From Hoskinsella mucinilytica (lineage in GTDB: Bacteria > Bacillota_I > Bacilli_A > Erysipelotrichales > Erysipelotrichaceae), in contig NZ_JBEQZJ010000073.1 in assembly GCF_045223415.1 (NCBI RefSeq), positions 1 through 9,845 on the forward strand: a stretch of DNA of 9,845 nt, read 5' to 3'. Below the pieces are notes generated by a model. It did not search any database. It was not told the DNA's origin and saw only the letters and a program-made list of their open reading frames with translations. Position numbers and translations under genes: made by a program. The stretch's first letter is position 1, and the number at the start of each line of letters is the position of its first letter. This document shows positions 1 to 7,429 of this stretch, piece by piece.

Positions 1-376
1 TTAAAACAGCGCTTTTTAAGGCTGTAGACACACTTTTGGAATAAGCACGAATCAATCCTCCTGCGCCAAGCTTTATGCCGCCAAAATAGCGTACAACAAC
101 AGCTATGATATCTTGCATTTGATTGTTCATCAAACATTCTAATATAGGAACACCGGCAGTACCGGAAGGTTCACCATCATCATTACTACGCTGAAGTTCG
201 TTTTGTTCCCCAATGATAAAAGCATAACAATGATGTGTAGCATTGGGATGTTCTTTTTTTATTTGCTGAAGAAATGCTTTTGCTTCCTCTTCACTCAAAC
301 ATTTATGCATATAACAAAGAAAGCGACTTTTTTTAATTTCTAATTCATCCATATGGTCTTCTTTTAATCGATACAT
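1..376 (-). CDS. YigZ/IMPACT family protein, 3'-truncated by window edge
   Basis: The first 125 residues of a YigZ (UPF0029/IMPACT N-terminal) protein are visible; the rest, usually bringing the family to about 200-215 aa, lies beyond position 1. Recognisable family features are THHCYAFIIG, SNDDGEPSGTAG and VVVRYFGGIKLGAGGLIRAY, the last being the glycine-rich core of the fold. The family is cytoplasmic. It is related to the eukaryotic Gcn2 regulator IMPACT and its bacterial role is poorly defined. The ATG at 374-376 was chosen because AGGTGA lies 4 nt upstream of it. The gene is divergent from the TfoX-domain gene, with 105 bp between the start codons (ATG at 482). The family assignment is secure; no specific function can be inferred. 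Confidence 0.9.
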   Translation of the reverse strand, partial: MYRLKEDHMDELEIKKSRFLCYMHKCLSEEEAKAFLQQIKKEHPNATHHCYAFIIGEQNELQRSNDDGEPSGTAGVPILECLMNNQMQDIIAVVVRYFGGIKLGAGGLIRAYSKSVSTALKSAVL

Positions 377-392
377 GTCATCACCTGCACCT

Positions 393-398
393 ATTATA
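393..398 (-). promoter_or_regulatory. Possible -10 box for the YigZ-family gene
   Basis: Reading leftwards there is a perfect TATAAT. No convincing -35 sits 16-18 nt upstream of it. The predicted start of transcription would fall almost on the Shine-Dalgarno, giving a very short leader, so this is only a candidate. Confidence 0.3.
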
Positions 399-447
399 AC
401 GAAATTTCTAAAATAAGAAAAGTCATGCATCCAAAAGCTTCGTTTTA

Positions 448-456
448 TGTTATCAT
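448..456 (+). promoter_or_regulatory. Possible extended -10 promoter for the TfoX/GyrI-like pair
   Basis: TGTTATCAT matches the extended -10 pattern TGnTATAAT with one mismatch and lies 25 nt before the ATG at 482. No clear -35 is present, as is common for extended -10 promoters in Gram-positive bacteria. Confidence 0.35.
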
Positions 457-475
457 GATGATATAAGGATGGTGG

Positions 476-739
476 TTGCTTATGGGAGAGTTAGCGCATG
501 TAGTAAATATCGGTAAGGTTTTAGAGGAGCAGTTAAACGAAGTTGAAATCTATAGCGTAATGGAATTAAAAGAAATCGGTGCTAAACAAGCATGGCTTAG
601 GATTCAAACAAAGGATCCTTCTGCTTGTCTTCTACGTCTTCAAGCATTAGAAGGAGCCATAGAAGGTGTTAAGAAAACAGCGTTATCTCAAGAAGTCAAA
701 AATGACTTAAAAGCTTTTTATCAAGAGCATAAGCGATAG
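476..739 (+). CDS. Stand-alone TfoX C-terminal domain protein
   Basis: This 87-aa (TTG start) or 85-aa (ATG at 482) protein matches the TfoX C-terminal domain throughout: NIGKVLEEQLNEVEIYSV, ELKEIGAKQAWLRI, DPSACLLRLQALEGAIEGVK and a basic helical end. The domain has a helix-hairpin-helix-like fold. In Gammaproteobacteria it forms the second half of the competence regulator TfoX/Sxy; the N-terminal TfoX domain is absent here. Stand-alone copies are common in Bacillota and their role is not established, so a competence function should not be assumed. AAGGAT lies 5 nt before the TTG, while AAGGATGG and GGTGG fit the internal ATG at 482; I slightly favour the ATG. The next gene starts 8 nt after the stop, so the two are probably co-transcribed. 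Confidence 0.88.
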   Translation: MLMGELAHVVNIGKVLEEQLNEVEIYSVMELKEIGAKQAWLRIQTKDPSACLLRLQALEGAIEGVKKTALSQEVKNDLKAFYQEHKR

Positions 740-747
740 AGGGATTT

Positions 748-1218
748 ATGAAAGATGTTATCATAAAAGAACTACAGGAACAGATATTTTATGGGCTGAG
801 AACCATTTCCAATGATAAACAAATTAAGAAGAACACTCAAGATTTGATGCAACAAGTACATAGAGCAAGTGGCTGTGAAATGAAACCACCTTATATTATC
901 TGCACAAAAGAATTTTATCAAGATGATGGCGAGTATCAATTATTTGTAGGAGGTATGAAACGCTATCAGAACTTAGAAAAACTCATGATGCTAGAAGGAA
1001 CGTATGCCGTCATAGAAGTATCCTGCAAATGGATGCAGTCTTGGTATACAGCAATTCATGAAGCAAAACATTATATTTATCATAAATGGATGGATAAAAC
1101 GCCATATGTTCCATGTCATGTAGAATATGTATTATTTACAGAAAAGAGCTTGGGGAAAAAACCGATTTTAGAGTTATATGTCAAATTAATGCCGAATCAA
1201 AAAACAGAGAATTCATGA
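748..1218 (+). CDS. GyrI-like small-molecule-binding domain protein
   Basis: This 156-aa cytoplasmic protein looks like a free-standing GyrI-like/AraC effector-binding domain. Landmarks are LFVGGMKRYQNLEKLMMLEG, the core strand EGTYAVIEV (about residues 83-91), the helix ending HYIYHKWM (108-115) that matches the family's iY.eWl motif, and the terminal strand ILELYVKLM (140-148). The family binds hydrophobic or cationic small molecules and occurs fused to MerR or AraC regulators or alone. No DNA-binding domain is present, so this is a stand-alone binder or possibly a hydrolase-type member. The ligand is unknown. AGAGG overlapping the upstream stop gives a 5-nt spacing to the ATG. The 3' end lies in a terminator hairpin and overlaps the opposing GH13 gene by 6 bp. 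Confidence 0.8.
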   Translation: MKDVIIKELQEQIFYGLRTISNDKQIKKNTQDLMQQVHRASGCEMKPPYIICTKEFYQDDGEYQLFVGGMKRYQNLEKLMMLEGTYAVIEVSCKWMQSWYTAIHEAKHYIYHKWMDKTPYVPCHVEYVLFTEKSLGKKPILELYVKLMPNQKTENS

Positions 1219-1234
1219 GGAACTCTCTGTTTTT
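1200..1234. terminator. Bidirectional intrinsic terminator carrying both stop codons
   Basis: Arms 1200-1210 (AAAAACAGAGA) and 1224-1234 (TCTCTGTTTTT) are perfect complements. A further 3 bp (1212-1214 with 1220-1222) form after one mismatch. The A-run and T-run serve as U-tracts in both directions. The loop region contains TCATGA, giving TGA at 1216-1218 on plus and TGA at 1213-1215 on minus. Confidence 0.85.
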
Positions 1235-3180
1235 AGTTCTATAAATTTAATTTCTCCAGGTTCAAAATCTAGAGGAATGTTTTGTGCTTGATCTAAATAG
1301 ACATCATGGATGTATGGATCGTTAGTAGAATATATCTGTAATATACTGTTGTAGGTAAAAGGTAGTTCCTTCCACATGTTTTCCGTATGAATATGTAAAT
1401 GTACACTCTCATGAACATTCGTGTTACATATCACCATCAATGCTTTATCCTCTTTCATATAAGTAAATCCAATACCAGCATCTCTTGGTGAATCAAACCA
1501 AATCGGTATACAACACTGTCCTTTATGCATGACATCAATATACTCTTTTCTGATTTGATTTGCTTTTTCCATGAGAGAAGGTAAAACATTTAAATCACTA
1601 GATGTATAGTTATAATAATAACGATCGACATAAGGTTGTCTAAAATAACGACGATCTTCTTTAGGAAGAGAAGTCAAGTATGATTGATCACCATATTCAC
1701 TCAATTGAAGTGGCTGAACCTCATAGCTTTCGATTCCATTCATGTACATTGGTATACCATTAGGTAAAAACAAATTCATGATACTTAACATATTGGTCAA
1801 TGTTTTTCCATCCTCTAGGCAACTGCAACGTCTGGAATCATAAAATTCACTAGCCGCAAACATCGGACAAGCATTACCTCTAAGCTGATAGGCAAAAGTA
1901 TGAAATTTATAGTCCTTGATTTGCGTTTCTTCATAAGCACTATTGCCGGAAATAGCATCAAACCCTTTTCGTTTCCATAGCTCACTGTTTTCATGAACGG
2001 TATCCTCGGCAATCATGACAAACCCTTTTTTCTGTTTCTTTGCATTTCTTGCCATTTCTTTTTGTAATTTTTCAGGTAGTAAGTATGGCTTTTCTAAATA
2101 GATACCATCAATGTCTAATTCAGATTGATACCAGCTTATATTCTCATTAAGTGCATTCCACAAATCACTATTTGGTTTTTTCGCCGGATGAAGATCACAT
2201 CTTATGGTATCTTGTGTTAAAAACGGTGCGCTTGTTTTCTGTAGCTCACTTGGTACATGAAGATGGAAATCAGTATAAAATCTGAAGTAAGTAGCATCAG
2301 AATCTATAGGTAAACTTGCATTGATTTGATCAGAAAATGCAGGCGCAATGACCTTATCACATGCATCATCCGCAAAAACAAATTGAGAAATATGTGTTTT
2401 AACATCATCGCTACGATAGAAATCCTTCAAGGAATAAGAGAAGGGTAGGGTATTTTGCGGTAGCCCATAGCTGATTGGTGCATGATAAGATGACAATGCT
2501 TCCTTTTTTATCCAATAGAAGAATTCCGGATGCTCTTTTTGATAAATATGGTCAATGGAAATTTTGCCCGGACAATATTCTAAAATGACATGAAATCCTA
2601 GGTGATGACATGCTTCAATAAAGGCGATACATTGTTCTAATGCACTCATTTGAGGAACAAGAGGATCTTTTAATTCTTCATCTATGGATTGAAAATCCAC
2701 TACGCATTCCTTTTGTGCATAGTCATGTGCCTTTTCCGTTTTGCCCAATGCAAAAGGTTGATGCAATAATATGGTATTGATTCCCATACGTTGATAGAAA
2801 GGAAGTAAAAGGATTGCCTTTAGAAAGGTGCCATTATCCTTTAGACCATATAAATTTTCCTTTAAGCTATCATCACGATCATGATCCCATGCGGCAAGTG
2901 AACGGATATGAACGGAATAGATACATGCTTTTTTTAGCCACCCTGTTGTGGCAAGTGGTACTGCTTTTTTCATTTTTCCCTTTGCATCATAAAATAGATG
3001 TTGGAAAGAATAAAGATAAAAATCATAAGGATTGACTAGAATTTCTTTGTTTCTCAATGTTCTGGTCTTTGAAAAACCAAACAGATTCCAAGACTGGGGT
3101 AGCGCATAATTAAAAATATCATGGGTATGGGAACCTGCTTCTTTTTCAAGATTCTGCATAAGCTGCTGTAAGTATTTCAT
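1213..3180 (-). CDS. GH13 alpha-amylase/GlgE-like protein with degenerate active site
   Basis: This 655-aa protein has no signal peptide, so it is probably cytoplasmic. GH13 landmarks appear in order: YSVHIRS (88-94), the barrel strand MGINTILLH (132-140), a region-I-like GFHVILEYCPGKISIDH (195-211) followed by EHPEFF, a region-II-like IDGIYLEKP (357-365), the acid-strand MIAED (389-393), and a region-IV-like FYDSRR (446-451). A beta-sandwich-like tail ends the protein. The EHPEFF and AED...GFDAISGNS stretches recall GlgE-type maltosyltransferases. By eye the invariant Arg and nucleophile Asp of region II are Tyr361 and Glu363, whereas the acid Glu392 and Asp448 seem kept. Activity on alpha-glucans is therefore doubtful or altered. 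AAGGGGG lies 9 nt before the start. The divergent sugar-binding lipoprotein suggests a role in maltodextrin use. Confidence 0.75.
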   Translation of the reverse strand: MKYLQQLMQNLEKEAGSHTHDIFNYALPQSWNLFGFSKTRTLRNKEILVNPYDFYLYSFQHLFYDAKGKMKKAVPLATTGWLKKACIYSVHIRSLAAWDHDRDDSLKENLYGLKDNGTFLKAILLLPFYQRMGINTILLHQPFALGKTEKAHDYAQKECVVDFQSIDEELKDPLVPQMSALEQCIAFIEACHHLGFHVILEYCPGKISIDHIYQKEHPEFFYWIKKEALSSYHAPISYGLPQNTLPFSYSLKDFYRSDDVKTHISQFVFADDACDKVIAPAFSDQINASLPIDSDATYFRFYTDFHLHVPSELQKTSAPFLTQDTIRCDLHPAKKPNSDLWNALNENISWYQSELDIDGIYLEKPYLLPEKLQKEMARNAKKQKKGFVMIAEDTVHENSELWKRKGFDAISGNSAYEETQIKDYKFHTFAYQLRGNACPMFAASEFYDSRRCSCLEDGKTLTNMLSIMNLFLPNGIPMYMNGIESYEVQPLQLSEYGDQSYLTSLPKEDRRYFRQPYVDRYYYNYTSSDLNVLPSLMEKANQIRKEYIDVMHKGQCCIPIWFDSPRDAGIGFTYMKEDKALMVICNTNVHESVHLHIHTENMWKELPFTYNSILQIYSTNDPYIHDVYLDQAQNIPLDFEPGEIKFIELKTESSS

Positions 3181-3212
3181 GTTAGGATGCCCCCTTTTTA
3201 GCTCATATCTTT

Positions 3213-3241
3213 ATTATAACTTGTAAATGCACAATCTTCTA
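3213..3241 (-). promoter_or_regulatory. Possible promoter of the GH13-like gene
   Basis: Reading leftwards, a perfect TATAAT occupies 3213-3218. A weak -35 (TAGAAG, 3236-3241) lies at 17-nt spacing. An inverted TTGTA-N14-TACAA pair (3221-3225 and 3240-3244) overlaps the -35 and spacer and could be an operator, though this is speculative. Confidence 0.4.
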
Positions 3242-3288
3242 CAAATTTTATGTCTTTTCGCTGATAGACTTTAGCTTAAGGTGATAAA

Positions 3289-4434
3289 ATGAAAAAAATG
3301 GTTCTTATATTGTTTGGCTTCCTATTGACATCTTGTAGTTTATCTTCTCAACAGATGCCTCAATTAGAAGAAAATCCGGTATTGACAATTACACTACCTT
3401 CTCCATCCTATGCTTTAGCACTTCGTAACTTATGGAATGAACAATATCCCCAGCAAGCAAATGCATTGAAATTTCAAATCAAAGAAAGTTCCTTCCATCA
3501 ACAGTTTCAAACAGATATCGAATGGGTCAAAGATAGTGATGCAATATATAAGCGTGAATATGCAATGTATGCAAGCTATGATGATGCCTACCCTTTCTCC
3601 CATTTTCAGCGAAAGGAGTTAGCGGGGTACTTTCAGCCTGTTGAGGCAAAGGGATTGTTATATAGTTATTCCCAACCCAAACTAGATACATACCATCTTT
3701 TGGAAGAACAACTTCAAGATTTTTCTGTAATGAATCAAAGTCATATGATTTATTATAGTCATGCAATCGATCAAGTATTACCTTATTGGTTAAGCGAATA
3801 TCAACATGATGAAACAGATACATCTCAAGTATTTATGGATGATACATTTTTATCTTGTATTGAAAACATGAAAGCATTTTATAAAGAGCATGATTTAGAG
3901 GATGATCCTTATGTATCAAAAGATTTTTATGCGAGTCATTATATGAGTGGTTTAATTTCGACATCTAATATTCAAAAGCATCCTTTGTATCAGGCACAGG
4001 AATTACATTTTATTCCTATGCCAAGTACAGATACTCAAACATTTTCTCCCTTTGCGGATATTTACGGTTTTATGGTACGTAATGATTGTAAATACAAAGA
4101 AAGTGCTAAGGCTTTTATGAATATGGTAAGAAGTAAAAAGGGAATTCAAGCTTATCTGGATGCCGAAGATGGAGTTGCTGTTTTAGATAAGGATGATATC
4201 AAAGATTTCTCCATATATGATTCTTTACGTAAAGAAATGATCATTGCAATGAATGATAGTCAAATGTGGGATATATCTGTATTAAAAGATAAACCCTCCA
4301 TTCGATATAAAGATTTATATGAGAAGACAGAAATGGTATCTATCTTACAAAATGGAATCGTAGCAGATAAGAGTGCAAAACAGATACAAAAAGAAATTTA
4401 TGATCATGTGATTGAGTGGATATCGAAACAATGA
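3289..4434 (+). CDS. ABC sugar transporter solute-binding lipoprotein
   Basis: This 381-aa extracellular lipoprotein begins with a basic MKK, a hydrophobic stretch and the lipobox LTSC, so Cys16 would be the lipidated first mature residue. The body fits a family-1 extracellular solute-binding protein: hinge-region strands, then YGFMVRNDCKYKESAKAFMNMV (259-280) followed by RSKKGIQAYL, which matches the conserved C-lobe helix of MalE-type proteins, and a helical C-terminus (IQKEIYDHVIEWISK). Mature length is typical of the family, if slightly short. AAGGTGA sits 4 nt before the ATG. The divergent GH13-like gene makes a maltodextrin or other glucan oligosaccharide plausible, but the ligand cannot be read from sequence. 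No permease or ATPase gene is nearby, so it must share a transporter encoded elsewhere. It ends at a strong terminator. Confidence 0.82.
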   Translation: MKKMVLILFGFLLTSCSLSSQQMPQLEENPVLTITLPSPSYALALRNLWNEQYPQQANALKFQIKESSFHQQFQTDIEWVKDSDAIYKREYAMYASYDDAYPFSHFQRKELAGYFQPVEAKGLLYSYSQPKLDTYHLLEEQLQDFSVMNQSHMIYYSHAIDQVLPYWLSEYQHDETDTSQVFMDDTFLSCIENMKAFYKEHDLEDDPYVSKDFYASHYMSGLISTSNIQKHPLYQAQELHFIPMPSTDTQTFSPFADIYGFMVRNDCKYKESAKAFMNMVRSKKGIQAYLDAEDGVAVLDKDDIKDFSIYDSLRKEMIIAMNDSQMWDISVLKDKPSIRYKDLYEKTEMVSILQNGIVADKSAKQIQKEIYDHVIEWISKQ

Positions 4435-4440
4435 CTATAT

Positions 4441-4476
4441 GAAAAAGCATATGCGAATTGTGGCATATGCTTTTTC
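4441..4476. terminator. Strong bidirectional terminator between the lipoprotein gene and dapB
   Basis: A perfect 14-bp stem joins GAAAAAGCATATGC (4441-4454) to its complement (4463-4476) across an 8-nt loop. A- and T-runs on either side make it work in both directions, ending the lipoprotein transcript (7 nt after its stop) and the lysine operon (10 nt after dapB). Confidence 0.9.
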
Positions 4477-4486
4477 TGTAATAAGC

Positions 4487-5203
4487 TTAATTATGAAACA
4501 ATAGATCCTTCATTGTATAACTTCCATTTGGTTGTTTTACCAAAAACTCTGCTGCACGTACTGCGCCATTGACGAAAATTTGGCGACTGGTCGCAGTATG
4601 TGTAATTTCAAAGCTTTCATCATCTCCGAGGAAATACACACTATGTTCACCTGCAAGTGTTCCACCACGTACAGCATGAATACCGATTTCCTTTTGACGT
4701 TTACCAACCATACCGTTTCGACCATGAACTTCTTTGAAATCATGATCTGGGTTCATAGTTTCCACTAAAAGCTTAGCGGTACCACTTGGAGCATCTTGCT
4801 TTTGATTATGATGTTTTTCAATTACTTCAATATCAAAATCTGCGGAAAGCATAGGTGTGATCATAGATAACACTTCTTTAAATACAGCGATACCAAAGGA
4901 ATAATTAGCAGAATATATCACACGATTACTTTCACCAAGTTCTTCAATCTGTTTGCGCTGTAGATCGTTGATACCAGTAGTGCCACATACTAATGCTGCA
5001 CCTGTTTTTTTCACATAAGGCAATAACCAAGCTAGGTTATCCGGATGAGAAAAGTCAATAACAACATCAACATTATCTTGTAATGCATCTAAATCATGAC
5101 AGTTTGTGATATCACATACCATTAAAATGGTGTGACCATGTTCTTCACATGTCTTCTTTACCAACTGTCCCATTTTTCCAAAACCTACAATGACGATATT
5201 CAT
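4487..5203 (-). CDS. dapB: 4-hydroxy-tetrahydrodipicolinate reductase
   Basis: This cytoplasmic enzyme reduces the DapA product to tetrahydrodipicolinate with NAD(P)H, the second committed step towards diaminopimelate and lysine. The 238-aa sequence has the nucleotide-binding GFGKMG (7-12), CGTTG (73-77), the signature EKHHNQKQDAPSGTA (129-143) with catalytic His131 and Lys135 by comparison with E. coli DapB, and the C-terminal AVRGGTLAGEHSV and FEITHTATSR motifs. It is shorter than the E. coli enzyme (273 aa), as in other compact Gram-positive versions, with the missing length mostly in the N-terminal domain. Its ATG overlaps the dapA stop by 4 nt (ATGA), implying translational coupling. It is the last gene of the lysine operon. 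Confidence 0.96.
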   Translation of the reverse strand: MNIVIVGFGKMGQLVKKTCEEHGHTILMVCDITNCHDLDALQDNVDVVIDFSHPDNLAWLLPYVKKTGAALVCGTTGINDLQRKQIEELGESNRVIYSANYSFGIAVFKEVLSMITPMLSADFDIEVIEKHHNQKQDAPSGTAKLLVETMNPDHDFKEVHGRNGMVGKRQKEIGIHAVRGGTLAGEHSVYFLGDDESFEITHTATSRQIFVNGAVRAAEFLVKQPNGSYTMKDLLFHN

Positions 5204-6072
5204 AGTCCCACCTCATGCATTTTTTCTTCTAATACTTTTTTATGCTCTGCACTCATCTCACATAAAGGCAAACGATAACCGCCTACTTCTTTTCCCATAA
5301 TGTTTAAGGCTTCTTTAACAGGAATAGGATTTACTTCAATAAACAATGCATGAATCAAATCTAAATATTTCAACTGGGCATCTAAAGACTTTTTCACATC
5401 TCCGTTAAGATAATCCATGACCATATCATGCGTTTCTTTTGGCAAGATATCAGCTACTACAGAAATGACACCACTAGCACCAATGGACATCATACTCGTG
5501 ATCATATCATCATTTCCACTATACATTGCAAAATCATCATTTAAATAACGTGCAATACTGGTAGCATAAGAGATATTGCCACTTGCTTCTTTGATACCAC
5601 AAATATTTGGGTGTTTACTTAATACTTTAACAGCGTCCTCACTGATGGCTACACCGGTTCTTCCTGGAATATTATACATGATGATCGGAATGTTTACTGC
5701 ATCAGCTACTGCTGTAAAATGAGCGATCATCCCTTGATTATTAGCCTTGTTGTAATATGGTGAAATGATCAATAAATAATCCGCACCCATCTTTTCATAT
5801 TTGATACTTTTTTCAACAGCGGTCTGTGTACAATTGCTTCCAGCACCTACAATGACAGGAATTCTCTTGTTGATGACATGTAAAGTATACTCTACAACCG
5901 CATCATCTTCTTCATGTGTCATGGTAGAGCTTTCTCCAGTGGTTCCTAAAATAAGGATTCCATCTGTATGATTGGCCACATGCCACTCTAACAGCTCACC
6001 AAGCTTTTCAAAATTTACGCTTCCATCTTCATGGAATGGTGTAATTAATGCTACAATACTACCCTTGATCAT
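5200..6072 (-). CDS. dapA: 4-hydroxy-tetrahydrodipicolinate synthase
   Basis: DapA condenses pyruvate with aspartate semialdehyde. The start is the ATG at 6070-6072 (protein MIKGSIVALITPF..., 290 aa), because GGAAGGAG lies at suitable spacing upstream; the open frame extends to a GTG at 6109-6111 but those 13 residues lack family resemblance. Numbering then matches E. coli exactly: Thr44-Thr45 in GTTGES, Tyr107 in PYYNK, Tyr133 and Arg138 in YNIPGRTG, and Schiff-base Lys161 in GIKEASGN. Of the E. coli lysine-inhibition site, His53, Asn80 and Tyr106 are kept, but positions 56 and 84 are Asp and Thr instead of His and Glu, suggesting weak or no lysine feedback (inference). It overlaps dapB by 4 nt and is separated from lysC by 157 nt. 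Confidence 0.97.
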   Translation of the reverse strand: MIKGSIVALITPFHEDGSVNFEKLGELLEWHVANHTDGILILGTTGESSTMTHEEDDAVVEYTLHVINKRIPVIVGAGSNCTQTAVEKSIKYEKMGADYLLIISPYYNKANNQGMIAHFTAVADAVNIPIIMYNIPGRTGVAISEDAVKVLSKHPNICGIKEASGNISYATSIARYLNDDFAMYSGNDDMITSMMSIGASGVISVVADILPKETHDMVMDYLNGDVKKSLDAQLKYLDLIHALFIEVNPIPVKEALNIMGKEVGGYRLPLCEMSAEHKKVLEEKMHEVGL

Positions 6073-6110
6073 AATGAATTTCTCCTTCCATGATCCTTTG
6101 TATAGGACCA

Positions 6111-6138
6111 CTTATATAAACAGCTTCCTTTTTATCAA
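6111..6138 (-). promoter_or_regulatory. Possible internal promoter for dapA-dapB
   Basis: Reading leftwards, TTGATA (6133-6138), a 16-nt spacer and TATAAG (6111-6116) each differ from consensus at one position. They would start transcription about 30 nt before the dapA ATG. It lies in the only long gap of the operon, so dapA-dapB may have transcription independent of the lysine riboswitch. Confidence 0.42.
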
Positions 6139-6229
6139 TCCTAGGTTCTGGTTATCTTGTAATCGAATCCACTGATAAATGGCTGTTAGATCCAAATGCT
6201 TTGTGTACCATTGATACGGGTACATCTTG

Positions 6230-7429
6230 TTATAAATCAAATGCTTCGCCTAATACCTGAATCGCTTTTTGTTTATCTTTTTCCTCGATGGTTAATGAAA
6301 TAGATATCTCAGAAGAAGTGATCATATAATATCGAATATCGTGAGCGTTTAAGGTATTTAACACTTTTGCGGCAATACCACTGTGTGTAGAAATACCAAC
6401 CCCAACAATAGAAAGCTTAACAAATCCAAGTAAACGAGAGATCGGATATTTGGAATGTAGTTCATCCACATGTTCTAAAATAGTATCAGATTGTTGTTTA
6501 TTACAATAGAATGAAAAATTGACTTTTCCATCATGTGTCAGTTGTTGTGAAATGGTATCAAGATTGATATCCAGTTTTGCGATCATTTTAAATAAATTTC
6601 CCAGAAAGACACCATCATTCGGTAATTCATTGACTCTCATGATCGCATAATCATCCTTGATACTAATGCCGGTAATCGGCATATCTTCTAAATTCTTTGT
6701 AGTTTCCATAATATAAGTCCCCTTGTTTTTATCTTTCTCCAAGGCTTTTCCAAGGAACAGCTTAACTTGGTATTTGCTAGCTAATTCTACACTACGTGTT
6801 TCCAAAACGCCTGAACCAAGGCATGCCATTTGCATCATCTCATTATAAGTAACTTCTTTTAAACGCTTTGCATGAGGATATAAGCGTGGATCGATCGTAT
6901 AAACCCCATTCACATCTGTATAGATATGACATTCCCAGCCTAGCTTGGCCGCTAGAGCTACTGCTGTAGTATCGCTTCCTCCACGTCCAAGTGTTGTAAT
7001 TTCTCCATGTTCCGTAGCACCTTGAAAACCTGCAACGACAACGACCTTACCATCATCTAAATGTTTTTTTAATGTAGTAATATCAATATCCTTGATTCTT
7101 GCATGTGCATGATGAGAACTGGTAATAAAACCAGCCTGATATCCTGTTAAGGAAATTGCAGGGATTCCCAATGCATCGATTGCCATAGCTAATAATGTAA
7201 TGGTTCTTTGTTCTCCTGTAGATAACAAGGAATCTAATTCTCGTTGATTGACCTTTTCACTAATGGCTTTGGTCATCTCGATTAATTTATTGGTGGTCTT
7301 TCCCATGGCGCTGGCTACCAATACTACATTGTGACCAGCCTCTTTCATTTCCTTTACATGTTCAGCAATTGCTAAAATTTGTTCTATCGTTCCAACACTG
7401 GTTCCACCGTACTTCTCAACTACATTCAT
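6230..7429 (-). CDS. lysC: Aspartate kinase with tandem ACT domains
   Basis: This enzyme phosphorylates aspartate, the entry step of the lysine, threonine and methionine pathways. The 399-aa length is that of the monofunctional, roughly 400-aa class. The kinase domain shows KYGGTSVG (6-13), VASAMGKTTN (38-47), STGEQ (70-74), GRGGSDTTA (148-156) and YTDVNGVYTIDPR (170-182). Two ACT domains follow, about 262-320 and 338-399, the second containing VGVGISTHSGIAAKVL and ITSSEISIS, the segment that forms amino-acid effector sites in this family. The ATG overlaps the lysA stop by 4 nt, with GAGGT inside the lysA end as ribosome binding site. Its place in a lysine-riboswitch operon argues for the lysine-responsive isozyme, hence lysC rather than dapG or thrD. 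Confidence 0.94.
   Translation of the reverse strand: MNVVEKYGGTSVGTIEQILAIAEHVKEMKEAGHNVVLVASAMGKTTNKLIEMTKAISEKVNQRELDSLLSTGEQRTITLLAMAIDALGIPAISLTGYQAGFITSSHHAHARIKDIDITTLKKHLDDGKVVVVAGFQGATEHGEITTLGRGGSDTTAVALAAKLGWECHIYTDVNGVYTIDPRLYPHAKRLKEVTYNEMMQMACLGSGVLETRSVELASKYQVKLFLGKALEKDKNKGTYIMETTKNLEDMPITGISIKDDYAIMRVNELPNDGVFLGNLFKMIAKLDINLDTISQQLTHDGKVNFSFYCNKQQSDTILEHVDELHSKYPISRLLGFVKLSIVGVGISTHSGIAAKVLNTLNAHDIRYYMITSSEISISLTIEEKDKQKAIQVLGEAFDL

Noticed and set aside
1815..2012. ORFs in other frames inside the GH13, lipoprotein, dapB and lysA genes
   Set aside because: All lie within confidently coding regions and lack their own translation signals; they are shadows.
6073..6111. N-terminal extension of dapA to a GTG codon
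   Set aside because: The added residues do not resemble the family, and the strong GGAAGGAG lies just before the internal ATG at 6072. E. coli numbering fits exactly from there.
6204..6224. Small inverted repeat TGTACC/GGTACA after lysC
   Set aside because: The 6-bp stem has no following U-run, so it is not a credible terminator and could be chance.
6112..6225. A 37-codon minus-strand ORF (MYPYQWYTKHLDL...) between lysC and dapA
   Set aside because: It has no ribosome binding site before its ATG and no recognisable family. The lysC frame beyond its stop also yields protein-like text interrupted by stops, so this looks like chance or decayed sequence.
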